Shown here: positions 16,302 through 23,953 of the stretch, piece after piece
How the letters are laid out: every line of letters begins with the position of its first letter
Position numbering within the stretch: the first letter of the stretch is position 1
Virus record (IMG/VR): IMGVR_UViG_3300020027_000004
Location: 1 to 64,000 of that record
Direction: 5' to 3' (one strand)
Length of the DNA: 64,000 nucleotides
Source: a virus
Translations under genes and position numbers: made by a program
The notes under the pieces: generated by a model
What the model was told of the DNA's origin: nothing
The model's database searches: none
Seen by the model: only the letters and a program-made list of their open reading frames with translations

Positions 16302-16906
16302 TGGCTGAGCCGGTCAAGCCAGCGTTGCCGCGCGTACTCGGCAGCGGACCGCTCGCCGATTCGATGCGCGCCACGATCGCTGCGGACCCCGACCGCTATC
16401 GCCCGGAAACGTGGGGCATGGATCCCGTCAACACGTGCCCGTGTTGTGACCAGGAGATCTTTCGGTGCACCACGCGCCACACCGGATGGCGCTCGGGATT
16501 CGCGTCGCTCGCTAACGTGGTGCATCCGTCTTACAACGCGGAGACGCGCGAACCGGATCCGGACGGGATCCTGTTCTCGTGCTGTTGCGTGGCTCCGAAT
16601 TGGGGACCGGCGCACAACGCACAGAATGGGGATTGCGAAGGTCTCGGACCGGCGAACGATGACCCGCCAGAAGTGAGGATCGAAATCCGCGCGGCTGAGA
16701 TTGCAGCGAGTGGCGCCGACATCGCGGGCGGAAAGTGGCGCTCGTTCCACTGGTACGAGGGATGCGGCTGGGACAACGCGGTCGCTGATGTGGATGTGAC
16801 CGATCCCGGGCATGACCACTGTGACAACGGCGAACCAGAGGACGGCCCGAAGCATCTCGCCGGGTTCCTGGCGCGCGTCATCGTCGAGGAGCCGAGCGAT
16901 GACTAA
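16301..16906 (+). CDS. Cys/Trp-rich protein of unknown function (201 aa)
   Basis: ATG overlaps the preceding TGA by one base (TGATG). Zinc-like CPCCDQEIFRC near residue 45, then a CCC run (SCCCVAPNWGPAHN) and an acidic C-terminus. No family recognised; probably a structured metal-binding protein. Confidence 0.6.
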   Translation: MAEPVKPALPRVLGSGPLADSMRATIAADPDRYRPETWGMDPVNTCPCCDQEIFRCTTRHTGWRSGFASLANVVHPSYNAETREPDPDGILFSCCCVAPNWGPAHNAQNGDCEGLGPANDDPPEVRIEIRAAEIAASGADIAGGKWRSFHWYEGCGWDNAVADVDVTDPGHDHCDNGEPEDGPKHLAGFLARVIVEEPSDD

Positions 16907-17210
16907 CCGGTGGCCCGAGATCAACGAGGCGCCAGTGCCGTGCCCGCGATGCGATCGCATCCCTCGATCTCACAGCGCATACGATATGGGGACTCGCTTC
17001 GCGCCGCTAAGAGAGCCGGTGGTCGGTTATCGCTTCGAGTGCCGACGCTGGTTCGGCCTCCGCCCCTGCTTCGGTAGCCAGCTCGAGATGTGCTGGAACA
17101 CCAAGGACTGGAGCGATCTCGCACGACGTCGTGCGGCCGCCGACTGGAACGATCTCGTGAAGCGCTTCGAGCTCGCGGCGCTTGCAGACAAGGCGGTGCG
17201 CGGTGGCTGA
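16899..17210 (+). CDS. Lar-like small zinc protein (103 aa)
   Basis: CPRCDR near the N-terminus, FECRRW in the middle, and the ending RRRAAADWNDLVKRF, which recalls the A...WN motif of Lar-type restriction-alleviation proteins. The CxxCG pairs are imperfect, so this is tentative. If correct it would modulate type I restriction. It overlaps the upstream gene by eight bases. Confidence 0.4.
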   Translation: MTNRWPEINEAPVPCPRCDRIPRSHSAYDMGTRFAPLREPVVGYRFECRRWFGLRPCFGSQLEMCWNTKDWSDLARRRAAADWNDLVKRFELAALADKAVRGG

Positions 17211-17736
17211 TATCGACGAGGCGCTGCGGCTGGCGCGGGCCAAGGTGGAGCGTGCTGACGAAGATCTCGTGATCTTGGAAGAACCGTCTGATCTTCCTTC
17301 GATGAAGGCGCTCATCCGTATGAGCGGGCTCGCACGTCGGCACTCCAACGACGCTGAGTTACTCGCGCAGGCGCTGATCGAAGCGAGCGAGCGTCTGGCC
17401 GCCGCGCAAGCCGAGCGCGATCAATCGCTGGCCACCATCGATCTGCTGAACAACTGGAACGCCAGCGAACGAGAAGCGGAAGCCAAACTCCGCGCCACAC
17501 TCACCGCCGAGCGGGATGAGGCCGTGGATGCGTTGGCGCGCGATACCGATCACGCGTGGCGTTCAAATTGGGAGGCGCAACTGGGAGACGAGCGCGACGA
17601 GGCGAGGCGCGAGGTCGAGCGGTTGACGCGCGCACAGGCCGTCACCGAGCAAGCGCTCGACATAGCACTGCGCGAGATCGCACGGCTGCGGCTGAGCGAG
17701 AGCGAGCGCAGCGCAGTCAAGAGCGAGGCGGGATGA
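17203..17736 (+). CDS. Coiled-coil protein of unknown function (177 aa)
   Basis: GTG 17203 is embedded in the end of the upstream gene. Almost entirely helical with heptad-like Leu/Ala spacing (ALIEASERLAAAQAERDQSL; REVERLTRAQAVTEQAL), so a coiled-coil dimer is likely. Function unknown. Confidence 0.6.
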   Translation: MADIDEALRLARAKVERADEDLVILEEPSDLPSMKALIRMSGLARRHSNDAELLAQALIEASERLAAAQAERDQSLATIDLLNNWNASEREAEAKLRATLTAERDEAVDALARDTDHAWRSNWEAQLGDERDEARREVERLTRAQAVTEQALDIALREIARLRLSESERSAVKSEAG

Positions 17737-18041
17737 AGGTCGTGGTTGATGTATCCGTCGGACGCCGCGGCGTGCGACGCCTTCGCGATGCCGGACACGA
17801 GGTCATCGAGGCCGAACACGGCGAGATGGATCGCGCGTGGTTCCTGCGCGCTGGTCGCGATGTCGAGGCGGTGATCTCTCCGGACCGCGATCTCGAGGTG
17901 CTTTGCAACGACGCCGGCGTGGTCACGCCGAACCGCGCGAAGCGTCGCGCTGAGCAGTTCCACCACCACGATGAGGACCTCGCGTGCCTCGCGTGCGGCA
18001 CGGACTCGTCAGTCGGTTGCATCGCTGGAGTGCGGTCGTGA
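17733..18041 (+). CDS. DUF5615-like PIN-fold protein (102 aa)
   Basis: Begins MKVVVDVSVGRRGVRRLRDAG, and continues HEVIEAEHGEMDRAWFLRAG...AVISPDRDLEVL. This is the pattern of DUF5615/Mut7-C PIN-like proteins: an early Asp, GHxV, and an (T/S)xDRD acid cluster. Family members are usually toxin-like or RNA-processing nucleases, often paired with a small antitoxin. No antitoxin is obvious here. The C-terminal third is Cys/His-rich (CLACG). ATG overlaps the upstream TGA. Confidence 0.6.
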   Translation: MKVVVDVSVGRRGVRRLRDAGHEVIEAEHGEMDRAWFLRAGRDVEAVISPDRDLEVLCNDAGVVTPNRAKRRAEQFHHHDEDLACLACGTDSSVGCIAGVRS

Positions 18042-18604
18042 GCCGATGGACGTGCATCGATTGCGGCGACACGAGCGATGACGAGGACGCCGACTGCTCG
18101 TGCGATGACACCTGCACCGAGCACATCGAGACGATCAAGCGGCTGCGCGCCGAGATCGTCTCGCTCCGAACTAGACGGGATGAGCTACTCGCAACCATCG
18201 TTCGCGTCACGAACGAGACCCCGTTCCCCGATGAGGTGTTGGGAGTCGCAGCGCGCTGCGATGCTCGCCGAGATAGGGAGCCTGCGAGCGCAACTGGCGG
18301 ACGCGGGGCGCTCGCGATGAGCGGTTCGCTACCAACCGCAGCGTGCTCGAGGTGCGGCGGGACCGGGATCATGGTGCTGCCGCGGCGCGCTGCTGCCACG
18401 TTCGATCACGTGACGAACGAGTGGCAGACCACCGATGTGATTCGCCTCGCGGTCGATCCGCACCTCTCCATCCCTGGCATCACCCAGCGCCTCTACCGGC
18501 TCGTGGCGATGGGCGCGATCGAACGGCGCTATCCGTACGGCAGCTCACCTCGCGGGAAGCATCGCCAGTGCGAGTGGCGGAGGATTCAAACGACGTGCGG
18601 ATGA
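18038..18604 (+). CDS. Zinc-ribbon/coiled-coil/winged-helix open frame, probably two genes
   Basis: Continuous 188-codon frame from GTG 18038 (GTGA overlap with the PIN gene). Residues 1-70 are a CxxC region and a coiled coil (TWxCIDCGD, IKRLRAEIVSLRTRRDELL). Residues 95-188 start at an internal ATG (18317, MSGSLPTAACSRCGGTG) and form a zinc knuckle plus winged helix (TTDVIRLAVDPHL, GITQRLYRLVAMGAIERRY). The bridge (about 62-93) looks like out-of-frame sequence, whereas another frame at 18231-18320 encodes a natural-looking helix (MLAEIGSLRAQLADAG) and ends in the ATGA of 18317. So the reading is uncertain here. Confidence 0.5.
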   Translation: MSRWTCIDCGDTSDDEDADCSCDDTCTEHIETIKRLRAEIVSLRTRRDELLATIVRVTNETPFPDEVLGVAARCDARRDREPASATGGRGALAMSGSLPTAACSRCGGTGIMVLPRRAAATFDHVTNEWQTTDVIRLAVDPHLSIPGITQRLYRLVAMGAIERRYPYGSSPRGKHRQCEWRRIQTTCG

Positions 18605-18678
18605 GCGCGCGAATCACAGGATTTCAACAGCGGCTGTCCCGTCGGAAAACACCGGAGTTATTCACATGCGGATCTTGA
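18601..18678 (+). CDS. Very small protein (25 aa)
   Basis: MSARITGFQQRLSRRKTPEL and five more residues. ATG overlaps the upstream TGA (ATGA) and the frame ends inside the start of the ASCH gene. It may only serve translational coupling. Confidence 0.35.
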   Translation: MSARITGFQQRLSRRKTPELFTCGS

Positions 18679-19109
18679 GCTTCAGCCAGCCCTGGTGCTG
18701 GGGCATCTTCAACGCGTCGAAACGGATCGAGAACCGCAGCTGGCTCCCTCCGATCGAGTGCATCGGCCAGCGGTTCATCATCCACGCCGCGAAGTCATGG
18801 GATGCCGATGCGATCGGGTTCTTCCTCCGGCTCGGGCTGGACGGGTTCCCCGGTCGCAAGGATCTCTATCCGAGCGCGTGCGTGGTCGGTGTCGCGACCA
18901 TCACGCGGTGCGTGACGAAGGTGGACACGCTGCCGCCCGATCAGCACCGGTGGTATTTCGGTCCGTGCGGGTGGCTCCTCGAAGACGTGCGCGAGCTGGC
19001 CGCCGACGATCGCATACCGTGGAAGGGAGCGCAGGGTCTCCGCCACGCCACACCCGAGCTCGTCGAGCGGGTCAACGCGGTGTTGCCGCGCGCGAGGATC
19101 TGCGCGTGA
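18666..19109 (+). CDS. ASCH/PUA-like domain protein (147 aa)
   Basis: Begins RILSFSQPWCWGIFNASKRIENRSW, with residues 2-26 matching the start of ASCH domains (xSFxQPWxxxIxxGxKxxENRSW), and RFIIHAAKSWD follows. ASCH domains are PUA-related beta barrels thought to bind RNA or modified bases, common in phages. The C-terminal part (SACVVGVATITRCV) completes the barrel. Specific ligand unknown. Confidence 0.8.
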   Translation: MRILSFSQPWCWGIFNASKRIENRSWLPPIECIGQRFIIHAAKSWDADAIGFFLRLGLDGFPGRKDLYPSACVVGVATITRCVTKVDTLPPDQHRWYFGPCGWLLEDVRELAADDRIPWKGAQGLRHATPELVERVNAVLPRARICA

Positions 19110-19396
19110 AGACCCGCGAGCAGATTCTCGAGAAGCAACGCGCGAACTCGAAGGCTCGCCGCGCTGAGCTCGCTGGCGATGGCTGGTGTCTCAACAATCG
19201 CGCGCACGGGCTCGCGACCCACGGCAAGCTGTGCCGCAAGTGCCGCGCGAAGCACCGCAAGGTGCCGCTCGAGATGGTGTCGGAGGTGATTCCGCGGCCG
19301 CCAGCGACAGCAACCGAGGTGCAGGAGTTCGTGTACGAGTCGGATCTCGAGGATGCGTTCGTGGCCATCAACGTGCGCGTGCGTGGTGCAGCGTGA
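19106..19396 (+). CDS. Small Cys-containing protein (96 aa)
   Basis: GTG start overlapping the ASCH stop. Contains GWCLNNRAHGLATHGKLCRK and a CRAKHRK pair, suggesting a small zinc-binding knuckle with a basic flank; acidic C-terminus. Unknown function. Confidence 0.55.
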   Translation: MKTREQILEKQRANSKARRAELAGDGWCLNNRAHGLATHGKLCRKCRAKHRKVPLEMVSEVIPRPPATATEVQEFVYESDLEDAFVAINVRVRGAA

Positions 19397-20022
19397 GCGA
19401 TTCGGCGGCGTCGATTCTCGACGATCGCGCGCTCACGAAGGAGGAACGCGAGGCGATCGCCGACGAGCCGAGGCGTGGCGTCTGGATCGAATCGCACAAC
19501 GGATTCGTGATCGGCGACGGGCGCCCGCTCACCCAGCACGAGACTGATTGCACGATCGTCCGCGAGTTGCTGCGCTCCGCCAAATGGCGCGATGTCTTCG
19601 CGCACGAGGAGAACTCGCTCGCCATCGTCGAGCCCTGGCTCCACCAGATTCGGCTCGACGCAGAGGCGGGGCACCGAGAGCGCCAGAAAATGGCCGGGTT
19701 CCCGCGCGGCAATCCAGAGAAGCGCTACGTGGTTCCTAGTCAGCAGCGTTGTGGGCTGCATTCGGATGACTTGATCCGACTGCTGAGCTTCCGCGTGTGG
19801 GGAAATCGCGATCGCGACCTCGGAAAGACTCTCGCGGTCATTCTCGGGGTGGCGCGTTCGGGCGCAGGCGCCAGCGCTGGCGAGATCGTGCGGTCGATGC
19901 ATGATTTCTGCCGTCAGGCTGATCTTGCCGAGGCGGAGAACATGGCGGAGACGTTCGCCGTTCTCGCGCCAGCGATCGTCGAGATCGATCGGTTCGGCGC
20001 CCGCTTCTACGACTGGCCGTAG
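19393..20022 (+). CDS. Unknown protein (209 aa)
   Basis: GTG 19393 overlaps the preceding TGA. Acidic N-terminus (ILDDRALTKEEREAIADEP), then predicted helical with a His/Arg-rich middle. No domain recognised. It is the last gene before a 163-bp non-coding gap. Confidence 0.55.
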   Translation: MSDSAASILDDRALTKEEREAIADEPRRGVWIESHNGFVIGDGRPLTQHETDCTIVRELLRSAKWRDVFAHEENSLAIVEPWLHQIRLDAEAGHRERQKMAGFPRGNPEKRYVVPSQQRCGLHSDDLIRLLSFRVWGNRDRDLGKTLAVILGVARSGAGASAGEIVRSMHDFCRQADLAEAENMAETFAVLAPAIVEIDRFGARFYDWP

Positions 20023-20049
20023 TTCGCGACCGGCACGATCCCCGCTGAT

Positions 20050-20120
20050 CTCCGGACGCTCCGGACCACTCCCGAACGTCACCCCGATGTGCGAGGGTGG
20101 CGGCTGGAAGCAATCCGGAC
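20050..20120. repeat. Three copies of TCCGGAC in the gap before the replication genes
   Basis: CTCCGGAC at 20050-20057 and 20059-20066 in direct repeat with a nine-base period, and TCCGGAC again at 20114-20120. Could be operator half-sites; no binding protein is identified. Confidence 0.35.
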
Positions 20121-20134
20121 CCCGAAAACTCGGA

Positions 20135-20158
20135 CGGCCCCCAAGCAACGAGGGGCCG
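20135..20158 (+). terminator. GC hairpin without T-tract in the 5' leader of the replication operon
   Basis: CGGCCCC (20135-20141) pairs with GGGGCCG (20152-20158) across a ten-base loop. No T run follows, so it is more likely a leader structure or weak terminator than a strong intrinsic terminator. Confidence 0.35.
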
Positions 20159-20185
20159 GTGACTTCGATTAGGAGGATCGACTCG

Positions 20186-20632
20186 ATGACCGTATCCCAT
20201 CGCCCTGACACCGCAACGCCGACCCCGCGGCGCCTCAAGTTCTCCCAGCCGGATCCCGAGCCTCGCTCCAGCTCTCGCGCGCGCCGTCCGCCTCGAGACC
20301 CCTCGAAGCCAAAGGGGCCAAGCCCCGAGGAGGCCCAGGCTGCCGCCAAGATCGCGCGCGCTGCGCGGGGCGAGCGGTTCAAGGTCCCGCCCTGGGAGCG
20401 GCCGCGGTTGCCGCACGGAGCTCGGTTCGAGCTCGACTATGACGCGGAGGCGATCCGCTGGTCGGGAACCCTCACGGCGGGCGGGATCACGGTGGCCGGA
20501 GACTCCGGCTCGGTGATGAATCTCATGTCCGCGCTGGACGAGAAATACCGCTTCAAGGCGGCATCCGTCGCGTCAGCATCGAGGGGCGGCACGCCGGCGC
20601 CGAGCGACACATCCGATCCCGAGGTGCGGTGA
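20186..20632 (+). CDS. Unknown protein, first gene of replication cluster (148 aa)
   Basis: ATG 20186 has a strong AGGAGG nine bases upstream, so this gene is translated by a normal Shine-Dalgarno mechanism. N-terminal half is disordered and Pro/Arg/Ser-rich; the C-terminal half contains a compact beta region (IRWSGTLTAGGITVAGDSG) followed by a helix with NLMSALDEKYRF. No family recognised. Confidence 0.65.
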   Translation: MTVSHRPDTATPTPRRLKFSQPDPEPRSSSRARRPPRDPSKPKGPSPEEAQAAAKIARAARGERFKVPPWERPRLPHGARFELDYDAEAIRWSGTLTAGGITVAGDSGSVMNLMSALDEKYRFKAASVASASRGGTPAPSDTSDPEVR

Positions 20633-21174
20633 TGCGGAAGGCGAGCCACATCGAGCGCCTGCTTTTGGCCGCGCTTCAGCAGTCGATGGCCGGGGATAAT
20701 TTCGTCGATGTGACGAACGAGTGGGACACGCCCATCAGATTCGAGGCGGACGAACTCGGGCGTTCATGGCCCAAGGAGGATTCCCCGTTTTACGGGGTGG
20801 TGAACTCGTGGGAAACCGCGTTGCTCCGCCAGGCTACCATCGTCGGATACGACGCCGATGTCTTGATCTGGAGCACTGCGGTGACGCTGGTCATCGAGTG
20901 TGATGGAAGGGAATTCCACGAGAGGACGGTTCAACAGGCGTCGTACGATCGCGCACGTGATCGGGCGCTGCTTCGAGTTGGAGTCGATGCGGTCATTCGA
21001 TTTACCGGTAGCGACATCGTGCGGGACGCGAATTCCTGCGCGCGCGAGAGTCGGGAAACCTTCGAGACCATCGTTTCCAAACGTGACGCGATGCGGGCGC
21101 ATTGGGAGGGCTTTGCCACCATAGCGACCATCCGGACGGTGTCCGAAAGGCTGAAGCGTCGGGGTGTGGGATGA
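20632..21174 (+). CDS. DUF559/Vsr-like PD-(D/E)XK nuclease candidate (180 aa)
   Basis: ATG 20632 (TGATG with the upstream stop); a GTG three bases earlier is possible. It contains the ordered elements of very-short-patch/DUF559 nucleases: Glu in SHIERLLLAAL, Asp in DADVLIWS, the catalytic IECDGREFHE, then YDRARDRALLRVGVDAVIRFTG. Such proteins nick or cleave DNA in repair or defence; here it lies just before the replication initiator. Confidence 0.65.
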   Translation: MRKASHIERLLLAALQQSMAGDNFVDVTNEWDTPIRFEADELGRSWPKEDSPFYGVVNSWETALLRQATIVGYDADVLIWSTAVTLVIECDGREFHERTVQQASYDRARDRALLRVGVDAVIRFTGSDIVRDANSCARESRETFETIVSKRDAMRAHWEGFATIATIRTVSERLKRRGVG

Positions 21175-22559
21175 CGCGCTATCGCAAGATCGAAACCGCG
21201 ATGTGGTGCGACCGCCGATTCCGCGCGCTCACCGCGCCACCGCCCAACGCGCGGGACCTCTGGATTTACCTTCTGTGCGGGCCGCGAACCACCATCTTTC
21301 CCGGGGTCGTGGTCGCCACCGAGGCGGTCATCGCGGATGATCTCCGGTGGTCAGTGAGCGGCCTTCGTGGCGCATGGGCGGAAATTGAGTCGCACGGGAT
21401 GGCGGTCGCTGACTGGGAGGCTGGCGTCATCCTCCTTCCGAAGGCACTTCAGGATGGCGCTGGTTTGCCACGCGAGAGCGCCAAGCCAGGTTCGCCGAAC
21501 CAGCTTCGGCACTGGGCTAGAACGTGGGTCGAAGTGCCGGAGTGCGATCTCAAGTGTGGGTACTTGGATCAGCTTCAACGGTTCGCCGAATCGCTGGACG
21601 CTAATCGCTCCGATGACGAAAAACCCTATACAAACGCATTTCTGAACTCGTTCGAGACGAGTCTCAGACGAGTTCGAGACTCGTCCCCGACGAGTAGGGG
21701 GACTCGTCCTCGACCCGCGCGCGATCCTGATCCTGATCTCTCCCCTGTTTTAGGGGGTGGGGTTTCGGGGTTTTGGTCTCCGGATCTCGGCGTTCCGGAG
21801 CCTCCGGATCCCCACGGCGATCGGTCGGATGATCTCGTACACGACCGTACACATAGCAGGCCTACGGTGACCCAGGGTACAATTACAGGGTCACATGGTA
21901 ACGGGGAACACATAGCCGAGGTCGAGCCGTCGCATGCACCGGTGCCTACTGCCGTACCGGTACCGTACACCGGTAGTTTCGCGCAGGAGCGCTCGGAACC
22001 TGACCCCGGCAATCCCGCGGGGAAATCCGGAAACGCGCTCCTGGGGCAAACCAGAGGCCTCTCCGTGCAAGCCAGCGATGCCGCTCCGGATCCCGAGGTC
22101 ATGGCGCGGAGGGCTCTGGTACACGGGTTCCCAGCGCGGGTGAACGCGCTGCGGGTGGCGGTGGCTGCCGCGCGCAAGGTATCTCCTGGTCGGCCGGTGT
22201 CTCTCATGGGCCGGGGCGAGGTGGAGCTCATGGCCCGGCTTCGCGAAAGCGTGGACCCAGCTGGCGACTTGGAGCACGTGCTCGAGATAGCCGCAGCCGA
22301 GGCACGGACCCCACGCGGTCAGCTGCGGTGGCTGTCCTGGTCGCTGGCCGAGCCGAAGTCGTGGGCGCTCTTGCTGGCCACCACGGCCGCCGACGTCGCG
22401 GACCGCGCCGAACGCGAGCGGCTCCAGGCCGAGCGCGACGAGCGGCGCAAGCCACGCGACGTGTTCGCCGAGATCGACGCGGCCTTTGAGCGGCAGTTTC
22501 CTGGCGAGAGTGGCAATGTCGATGGTTGTCAGACTGGCGATGTAGTTTCCGCGAAATGA
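21171..22559 (+). CDS. Lambda O-like replication initiator (462 aa)
   Basis: Residues 1-115 match the N-terminal winged-helix domain of phage replisome organisers (TAMWCDRRFRALTAPPPNARDLWIYLL, VVATEAVIADDLRW, GAWAEIESHGMAVAD, then VILLPKALQ). Residues about 150-290 are a low-complexity linker whose DNA contains a phased repeat array and a G-rich run, resembling the lambda arrangement where the origin lies inside gene O. The C-terminus (about 300-462) is helical and probably recruits the helicase loader encoded next. ATG overlaps the upstream TGA. Confidence 0.75.
   Translation: MTRYRKIETAMWCDRRFRALTAPPPNARDLWIYLLCGPRTTIFPGVVVATEAVIADDLRWSVSGLRGAWAEIESHGMAVADWEAGVILLPKALQDGAGLPRESAKPGSPNQLRHWARTWVEVPECDLKCGYLDQLQRFAESLDANRSDDEKPYTNAFLNSFETSLRRVRDSSPTSRGTRPRPARDPDPDLSPVLGGGVSGFWSPDLGVPEPPDPHGDRSDDLVHDRTHSRPTVTQGTITGSHGNGEHIAEVEPSHAPVPTAVPVPYTGSFAQERSEPDPGNPAGKSGNALLGQTRGLSVQASDAAPDPEVMARRALVHGFPARVNALRVAVAAARKVSPGRPVSLMGRGEVELMARLRESVDPAGDLEHVLEIAAAEARTPRGQLRWLSWSLAEPKSWALLLATTAADVADRAERERLQAERDERRKPRDVFAEIDAAFERQFPGESGNVDGCQTGDVVSAK
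21617..21780. other. Candidate replication origin inside the initiator gene
   Basis: Six ACGAGT/ACTCGT half-sites start at 21646, 21657, 21668, 21679, 21690 and 21702, separated by 5-6 bases, that is one per helical turn. Their orientations are -, +, +, -, +, -. An AT-rich patch (about 21617-21643, the richest in the neighbourhood) flanks one side, and GATCCT repeats plus a G-run tract (21753-21776) the other. The site lies in the linker-coding part of an O-like initiator, as in lambda. Function is inferred from position and pattern. Confidence 0.6.
21753..21776 (+). repeat. G-run tract with quadruplex potential
   Basis: Runs of 5, 4, 4 and 2 guanines separated by T, TTTC and TTTT. Immediately preceded by CCCCTgttttAGGGG, a small hairpin. 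Confidence 0.5.
21867..21894. repeat. 7-bp inverted repeat GTGACCC/GGGTCAC
   Basis: Arms 21867-21873 and 21888-21894 with a 14-base AT-richer loop, downstream of the phased array. The word ACACATAGC is also duplicated (21849-21857 and 21908-21916). Confidence 0.5.
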
Positions 22560-23212
22560 CTCCCTCCGAAGCGAGAGACGTAGTCAAATTCTTAATGGCC
22601 GGATACCCGACACAACGCACGTTCATGAGCGCGACGGACATCGACGGGATGCTCGCGTTCTACGTCGCGGGGCTTGTGGACCTCGATGCCGCACCGACGC
22701 GCGCGGCCATCATCCGGCTCTCGCGCTCGGCGAAGAAGATCCCGACGGTGGCGGAGATTCGCGCGGAGGTCGTCGGCGTGCTCGCGCGCGGAGCTCGTCG
22801 CACCGGGCTCGAAGCCTGGGGCGAAGTGCTCGCGGCGGTCTCGAAATACGGCTCGCATCGCTGGCCCGGGATCGATTTCCAGTGGGGTGACCCGGTGGTC
22901 GCGCGCGTGGTCGCGGCGTTGAACTGGAGCGACATCTGCGCGAGCGAGGCCACCACGATGGTCGCGACGCGCGCACGGTTCATCGACGCGTACGAGGCCA
23001 TCGCGAAGGCCGAGCGCACCGAGGCGCAGGCATCCAACGGCGCCCGCAACGCACAACTCCAGCGCGCCGAGCTCGCACCGGCGCCAGCGCGCCACGAGCT
23101 CGAGCAACGTCGCGAGCCCGACGAGCCGGAGGACATGGGGCGGTTGCTCAAGCTCGTGATGGAGGAGGGGTTCGAGAAGGCGAGCGAGACGCTCAAGCGC
23201 GGTGGTGGATGA
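22556..23212 (+). CDS. Helicase-loader-like replication protein (218 aa)
   Basis: ATG 22556 overlaps the initiator stop. The N-terminal 90 residues match the pattern of G39P/lambda P-type loaders (MTPSEARDVVKFLMAGYPTQ, DGMLAFYVAGLVDLD, then KIPTVAEIRAEV). These deliver the host DnaB helicase to an initiator-bound origin. The C-terminus is helical, Glu/Ala/Arg-rich and ends near EDMGRLLKLVMEEGFEKA. It directly follows the O-like gene, as P follows O in lambda. Confidence 0.7.
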   Translation: MTPSEARDVVKFLMAGYPTQRTFMSATDIDGMLAFYVAGLVDLDAAPTRAAIIRLSRSAKKIPTVAEIRAEVVGVLARGARRTGLEAWGEVLAAVSKYGSHRWPGIDFQWGDPVVARVVAALNWSDICASEATTMVATRARFIDAYEAIAKAERTEAQASNGARNAQLQRAELAPAPARHELEQRREPDEPEDMGRLLKLVMEEGFEKASETLKRGGG

Positions 23213-23370
23213 GCGACACCCGCACACGCGTCCCGTGCTCCGGTTGTCGTCGAGCGATCGTTATTCCTCCATGGCGCGAGCGTTCGTTCCCTCGTTCGGA
23301 GCGTTGGTGTATCGCGTGCTCCGGGTTCACGCCACGCGATCTACGCAACGCGTTCGTTGGGAAGCGATGA
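23209..23370 (+). CDS. Very small zinc-finger protein (53 aa)
   Basis: MSDTRTRVPCSGCRRAIVIP then a CIACSGF pair: a complete C-x-x-C...C-x-x-C zinc ribbon. ATG and TGA overlap both neighbours by four bases. The frame through here is short but clearly better than the longer alternative frame. Confidence 0.6.
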   Translation: MSDTRTRVPCSGCRRAIVIPPWRERSFPRSERWCIACSGFTPRDLRNAFVGKR

Positions 23371-23606
23371 GCGAGGCTGACAGCAAGCGGCTTCGGTACC
23401 TCTTGCACGAGGTCGGGATCACGCTCGACGAGCCCACGCCAGGTCGAGCACCGCAAGAGGCCACCGAGGAGCGCATCGACCGCGACGAGATACGTCGTAT
23501 CTTGATCGAGCGCGGCGCTCCGGACGATGCTTCCACGGATTGGCTGGTCGATAGCTGTCCGAGCATGGCAGCCGCGCGCGCGTTCACACCACCGAGGAGA
23601 ATCTGA
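23367..23606 (+). CDS. Small acidic helical protein (79 aa)
   Basis: Starts at ATG 23367 inside the ATGA of the zinc gene. Begins MSEADSKRLRYLLHEVGITL; helical and charged. Unknown function. Confidence 0.55.
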   Translation: MSEADSKRLRYLLHEVGITLDEPTPGRAPQEATEERIDRDEIRRILIERGAPDDASTDWLVDSCPSMAAARAFTPPRRI

Positions 23607-23953
23607 TGGACGGACACTCGAAGGAATCGATGGCCACGTTGCGCAACATGCGCGAGGAGATCGATCACGTGCTCATCGGTCACCAGGACAGCACCGGGAT
23701 GGATTGCTCGATCGATCTTGGCTATCCCGAAGGCCATCACTGTTGCTACACGTGCAACCGCGTGGGCGCGATGCTCGCGGCGTGGCGGAAGGAAACCAGC
23801 GACGATCCGCTTCCGACGCCCACTCCGATCCAGTTCGACACGCCACCATGGATCGAAACGATCAACCGAACCGAGCGGAAGGTGACGGCAGTGGAGGAGT
23901 TGTGTACCGAGATGCTTCGCGAGTTCGCGTTGCGCAAGGCCACCGGCCGGTGA
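23606..23953 (+). CDS. Unknown protein with CC/CxxC centre (115 aa)
   Basis: ATG shares a base with the preceding TGA. Helical N-terminus, GHHCCYTCNRVG in the middle, amphipathic helix at the C-terminus (VEELCTEMLREFALRK). Function unknown. Confidence 0.55.
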   Translation: MDGHSKESMATLRNMREEIDHVLIGHQDSTGMDCSIDLGYPEGHHCCYTCNRVGAMLAAWRKETSDDPLPTPTPIQFDTPPWIETINRTERKVTAVEELCTEMLREFALRKATGR

